From the NCBI GenBank assembly GCA_944391115.1, contig CALXSJ010000009.1:62001-126000 (forward strand): a DNA stretch of 64,000 nt. Reading direction: 5' to 3'. The first letter of the stretch is position 1. The number at the start of each line of letters is the position of its first letter. This document shows positions 61,269 through 64,000 of this stretch, one piece after another. This DNA comes from an uncultured Victivallales bacterium (GTDB taxonomy: Bacteria; Verrucomicrobiota; Lentisphaeria; Victivallales; UBA1829). The position numbers and the translations under genes are program-made. Below the pieces are notes generated by a model, which saw only the letters and a list, made by a program, of their open reading frames with translations, had not been told where the DNA came from and did not search any database.

Positions 61269-62174
61269 ATGAAACTCCTTTTTCTTCTCCTTGTCTTCTT
61301 CTGCAGTATTTCCCGCGGCACTGCCGCGGATGGAACTGCGGAATACACGGGAGTCATCCGGCAGGCGGAAGCTGCGGATGCGGATTTTGCCGGATACAAA
61401 CATCATGAGCTGTATGTTTTTGTGAATGAAGCAAGGGTTTATCCCCGGATCCTCCGGCAAGGCGCGCGCAATTTCAGGATCGGCGAGAAATTCCGTTTCC
61501 GCTATCGCTCCGGCGACCAGATCCGTGTGATTTTCTGCCGGAAAAACATTCTCGGAAGAGAAATTCTTCTCAATGCCGGTTCCGCGTCGCCGGACGCTTT
61601 GAACGAACTGTTCGGGAAGGTGATGAAAACGGGAAAAGCGACAGTCGAGCTCGCGCTGCATGTGCCGGAGGGGAAATACAGAATCAGCCTGAAAGAATCG
61701 TCTTTCGCACCGGAAGACGCGGTCGCCTGCGGAGGCACGGTGAAGGGAGAGGATTTCAAACGCAGGATGGCGGACTTTCTGATCCGCCTCCAGGAGTCTC
61801 CGCCTGAAGAACGGTCGCGCATCCTCAAAGAACAGACCTTCCGGGAACTGGCGGACTGCGCTGCGCAGTCGCTGGAAAAACTGGATCACCGGATCATGGT
61901 GCGGCAGAACGGGCGTGTGATTTTCGATTCCTGGACGCGGGGATGCCGGGAAACGGGACGAAGCGTGAAATGGAAAAATGTCTCTTTTGAAATCGACTGG
62001 CGGATCGGAGACTGGATTGAAGTGCATTTCCTGGATGCAGATCTGATGGACGACGATGTCGTTTTCAAGCGTCTCACGAACACACCCTTTTCCATTCAGC
62101 TGCTGAAAGGTTCCGTAAGCGGCGGAATTCTCTCGAATTCCTCGGTTGTCTTTTCCGCGGAATATCTGGAATGA
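61269..62174 (+). CDS. Secreted protein of unknown function
   Basis: A 301-residue exported protein with signal peptide MKLLFLLLVFFCSISRGTA. Two similar beta-type parts seem to flank a helical middle (ERSRILKEQTFRELADCAAQ): near the start FRIGEKFRFRYRSGDQIRVI, and near the end VSFEIDWRIGDWIEVHFLDA. The two share the sequence pattern G-D-x-I-x-V, so an internal duplication is possible. It is 30 bases after the small lipoprotein and in the same direction. No family was recognised. Confidence 0.75.
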   Translation: MKLLFLLLVFFCSISRGTAADGTAEYTGVIRQAEAADADFAGYKHHELYVFVNEARVYPRILRQGARNFRIGEKFRFRYRSGDQIRVIFCRKNILGREILLNAGSASPDALNELFGKVMKTGKATVELALHVPEGKYRISLKESSFAPEDAVACGGTVKGEDFKRRMADFLIRLQESPPEERSRILKEQTFRELADCAAQSLEKLDHRIMVRQNGRVIFDSWTRGCRETGRSVKWKNVSFEIDWRIGDWIEVHFLDADLMDDDVVFKRLTNTPFSIQLLKGSVSGGILSNSSVVFSAEYLE

Positions 62175-62294
62175 AACGCTTCGGAACGGCTGCCAGACAG
62201 GAATTCCGCCCGCAGGAGGAAAAACAGGCGGAAGAATTTACCGGAAAGCTCAGAGGAAAAAAGTTCGATCTTCCATCCTTCTTCCTTCCGGCTC

Positions 62295-62323
62295 TTGAAA
62301 CTTTGCCGCCGGGCGAGTATATT
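62295..62323 (+). promoter_or_regulatory. Promoter of the IMP cyclohydrolase-like gene
   Basis: TTGAAA (62295-62300), a 17-base spacer and TATATT (62318-62323), 40 bases before the ATG. Confidence 0.65.
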
Positions 62324-62363
62324 GCAGCCTGATTTATCCAACACCCAAAGAAAGGACTGACTC

Positions 62364-63005
62364 ATGTATATCGGCAGAATCGTCGCGGCAGGAATGACAC
62401 CGAATGGAAATGTGACAGCAGCTTACCGGGTATCCTCCCGTTCCTTCCCGAACCGGACGGCACAGCTCCGGGACGAGACCGTCGCCATCATGCCGAGACG
62501 GGGCCATGAAGCGGACCTTGCGAAGAGCCCCTACATCGCCTACAATGCCCTGCGCCTCTCCGGGTCCATCGCACTTGCGACAAACGGCTCTCAAACCGAT
62601 CCGATCATTGAAAAAATCGCAATGGGAATGCCTGTCCGCGACGCAATGGCGCTGGTGCTTCTGGCAATGGATTATGAAAAGGACACGCTCTGCACGCCGC
62701 GCATCTGCGCCGCCGTGGATGCCTCCAAAAAGATCGCGACGCTCGGAATTGTCCGCAGGGATGCCGTTCTCGTTCGAGAGTTTGAACTTGCGCCGGGGAA
62801 AATCTTCTACGTTTCCACCTATGAAAAGAACGCCCCCTGCAAACACAATCTGGACGAGGGATTCAACGTTGAACACGCGGACGACATCTGCGAATACATG
62901 ATTTCCGGCGGAGTCTTCGGCGGTTTTGAAAAACCCGTAACCGCCGCTTCGGCTGTCTGGAACGGCAAGAAATACGATCTTGCCGTCGCAGACGCGGCAG
63001 TCTGA
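62364..63005 (+). CDS. PurO-like IMP cyclohydrolase
   Basis: A 213-residue protein of the archaeal-type IMP cyclohydrolase family (PurO). MYIGRIVAAGMTPNGN and AAYRVSSRSFPNRTAQL at the N terminus, with YIAYNALRL following, are its pattern. PurO closes the purine ring in the last step of IMP synthesis; most bacteria use PurH instead. Whether this copy works in purine synthesis or another cyclisation cannot be decided here. It has its own promoter, AAAGGA before the ATG, and is 16 bases before the helicase gene. Confidence 0.85.
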   Translation: MYIGRIVAAGMTPNGNVTAAYRVSSRSFPNRTAQLRDETVAIMPRRGHEADLAKSPYIAYNALRLSGSIALATNGSQTDPIIEKIAMGMPVRDAMALVLLAMDYEKDTLCTPRICAAVDASKKIATLGIVRRDAVLVREFELAPGKIFYVSTYEKNAPCKHNLDEGFNVEHADDICEYMISGGVFGGFEKPVTAASAVWNGKKYDLAVADAAV

Positions 63006-63021
63006 GGCGGACAGCACGATC

Positions 63022-64000
63022 ATGTCGGTTATTGACACCCTGAATCCCGAGCAGCGGGCGGCCGCCTCGACGATCGAAGGTCCACTGCTCGTTCTCGCCG
63101 GCGCGGGAACCGGAAAAACCCGCGTCATCACCTGCCGCATCGCCTATATGATCGAACAGGGGATTGCGCCGTCGTCCATTCTCGGCGTAACCTTTACCAA
63201 CAAGGCGGCGCGGGAAATGCGCGAGCGCCTCAATACCCTTGTGCCGCCAGCCCTGTCCAAGCTGGTAACGCTGGGAACTTTTCATGCCTTCTGCGCACGC
63301 GTGCTTCACCGGGACATCCATCTTGCGGGAAACTACAATTCCAACTTCAGCATCTCCGATGACGCCGATCAGACCAGTATCGTCCGGCAGGCTGCCGCCG
63401 AGCTCGGATACTCGAAGGATGAAATCAACACCGCCGAGGCGCTTGCCTACATCGGCAGAATGAAAAATCAGCTCAAATGGCCAGCCGACGCACTTGCGGA
63501 GGACGGCGATTCCTATTCCGACCGCGCCCATTACGCTAAAATTTACGAACGCTACCAGCAGATGCTCGAACTCCAGAATACCCTGGACTTTGACGACATG
63601 CTTCTTCTGACGCTCAAAATCTTCGAGGAGCATCCCGAAGCTCTCAAGCACTATCAGGAAATCTACCGTTACCTGCTGGTCGACGAGTATCAGGACACGA
63701 ACATGGCGCAGTTCCGCATCCTGCGTCTGCTCGCAGGAAGAAACCGGAACATCTGCGTGGTCGGCGACGACGACCAGAGCATTTACTCCTGGCGCGGCGC
63801 GGTCGTGTCGAACATCCTGGACTTTCCAAACTATTTTCCCGGAGCAAAGGAGATCAAGCTCGAACAGAACTACCGCTCCACCAACACCATTCTGAATACG
63901 GCAAACGCGGTCATCGCCAAAAACGGGAAACGCTACGAGAAAAATCTCTGGTCGGCGAAGGGACACGGCGAGATGGTCAAGGTGTTCCGCCTCCGCAACG
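63022..64000 (+). CDS. UvrD/PcrA/Rep-family DNA helicase, partial
   Basis: The first 326 residues of a superfamily 1A helicase. It starts MSVIDTLNPEQRAAASTIEG (Q motif), then Walker A AGAGTGKTRVIT, motif Ia GVTFTNKAAREMRER, motif II LLVDEYQDTN, motif III VVGDDDQSIYSWRGA, and QNYRSTNTILNTAN. The gene continues past the window edge. It unwinds DNA 3'-5' in repair or replication restart. UvrD, PcrA and Rep cannot be told apart from this part. Confidence 0.95.
   Translation, partial: MSVIDTLNPEQRAAASTIEGPLLVLAGAGTGKTRVITCRIAYMIEQGIAPSSILGVTFTNKAAREMRERLNTLVPPALSKLVTLGTFHAFCARVLHRDIHLAGNYNSNFSISDDADQTSIVRQAAAELGYSKDEINTAEALAYIGRMKNQLKWPADALAEDGDSYSDRAHYAKIYERYQQMLELQNTLDFDDMLLLTLKIFEEHPEALKHYQEIYRYLLVDEYQDTNMAQFRILRLLAGRNRNICVVGDDDQSIYSWRGAVVSNILDFPNYFPGAKEIKLEQNYRSTNTILNTANAVIAKNGKRYEKNLWSAKGHGEMVKVFRLRN

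Noticed and set aside
1-64000. CRISPR arrays, phage or transposon genes
   Set aside because: No regularly spaced short repeats, cas genes, integrases or transposases were recognised on either strand; the only dispersed repeat is the 159-base element.

Overview
The window looks like a chromosomal segment from a GC-rich, Gram-negative glycan degrader of the PVC superphylum, most likely Lentisphaerota (Victivallis-like). That placement is an inference. It rests on three pseudopilin-like H-X9-DG proteins with a TLxELL start, two large secreted DUF4838-type proteins, three LacI-family regulators each next to sugar or amide hydrolases, a Gram-negative type YidC with a large periplasmic domain, and core-gene orders typical of bacteria. 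No rRNA, tRNA, CRISPR array, transposase or phage gene was recognised.

Positions 1-11280 (minus strand) hold a cobalamin regulon. A promoter and a compact cobalamin riboswitch (11190-11261) precede a tightly coupled operon: pseudopilin, BtuF-like binding protein, FecCD permease, ABC ATPase, CobD-CobQ fusion, cobO, cbiC, cbiD, cbiET and a CobM-CbiG fusion that runs off the left edge. Most junctions are ATGA overlaps. Together they import corrinoid and run the anaerobic (CbiD/CbiG) route to adenosylcobyric acid. The pseudopilin as first gene is unexpected.

Positions 11325-17500 (minus) are a LacI-controlled operon: regulator, pseudopilin, secreted DUF4838 protein and M20 amidohydrolase, ending in a clear terminator. 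Positions 17594-24350 are mainly housekeeping: a CNNM/CBS membrane protein, prepilin peptidase, yebC, ruvC, psd, pssA, nth and a DUF374 acyltransferase. Positions 24740-28139 are a second LacI locus with an M24 protein lacking metal ligands, an amidohydrolase and an ASRT-like small-molecule-binding protein. Positions 28460-34101 (minus) are a third LacI locus with cytosolic GH20, NagA-like, CBM9-like and TIM-barrel isomerase genes.

Positions 34241-38091 carry two tandem GT-C-like membrane paralogues, the second overlapping rnhB tail to tail. Positions 38042-40545 (minus) are rpsP-khpA-trmD-rplS-rnhB without rimM. Positions 41513-44864 are rpmH-rnpA-yidD-yidC-khpB, followed by an apparently solitary DNA methyltransferase. 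Positions 46344-53826 are a second secreted-glycan polycistron (DUF4838, large hydrolase-like protein, pseudopilin, FAD oxidoreductase). The right end has a secreted LIM/DA1-like peptidase, ptsH-ptsI, guaA, rsmD, a small envelope-protein cluster, a PurO-like IMP cyclohydrolase and the start of a UvrD/PcrA helicase.

The observations most worth following up are the riboswitch-controlled pseudopilin at the head of the B12 operon, a 159-bp multi-hairpin repeat present in two near-identical copies plus a degenerate third, the secreted DA1-like peptidase with four zinc-binding modules, and the LacI operon combining a metal-less M24 protein with an ASRT-like protein.
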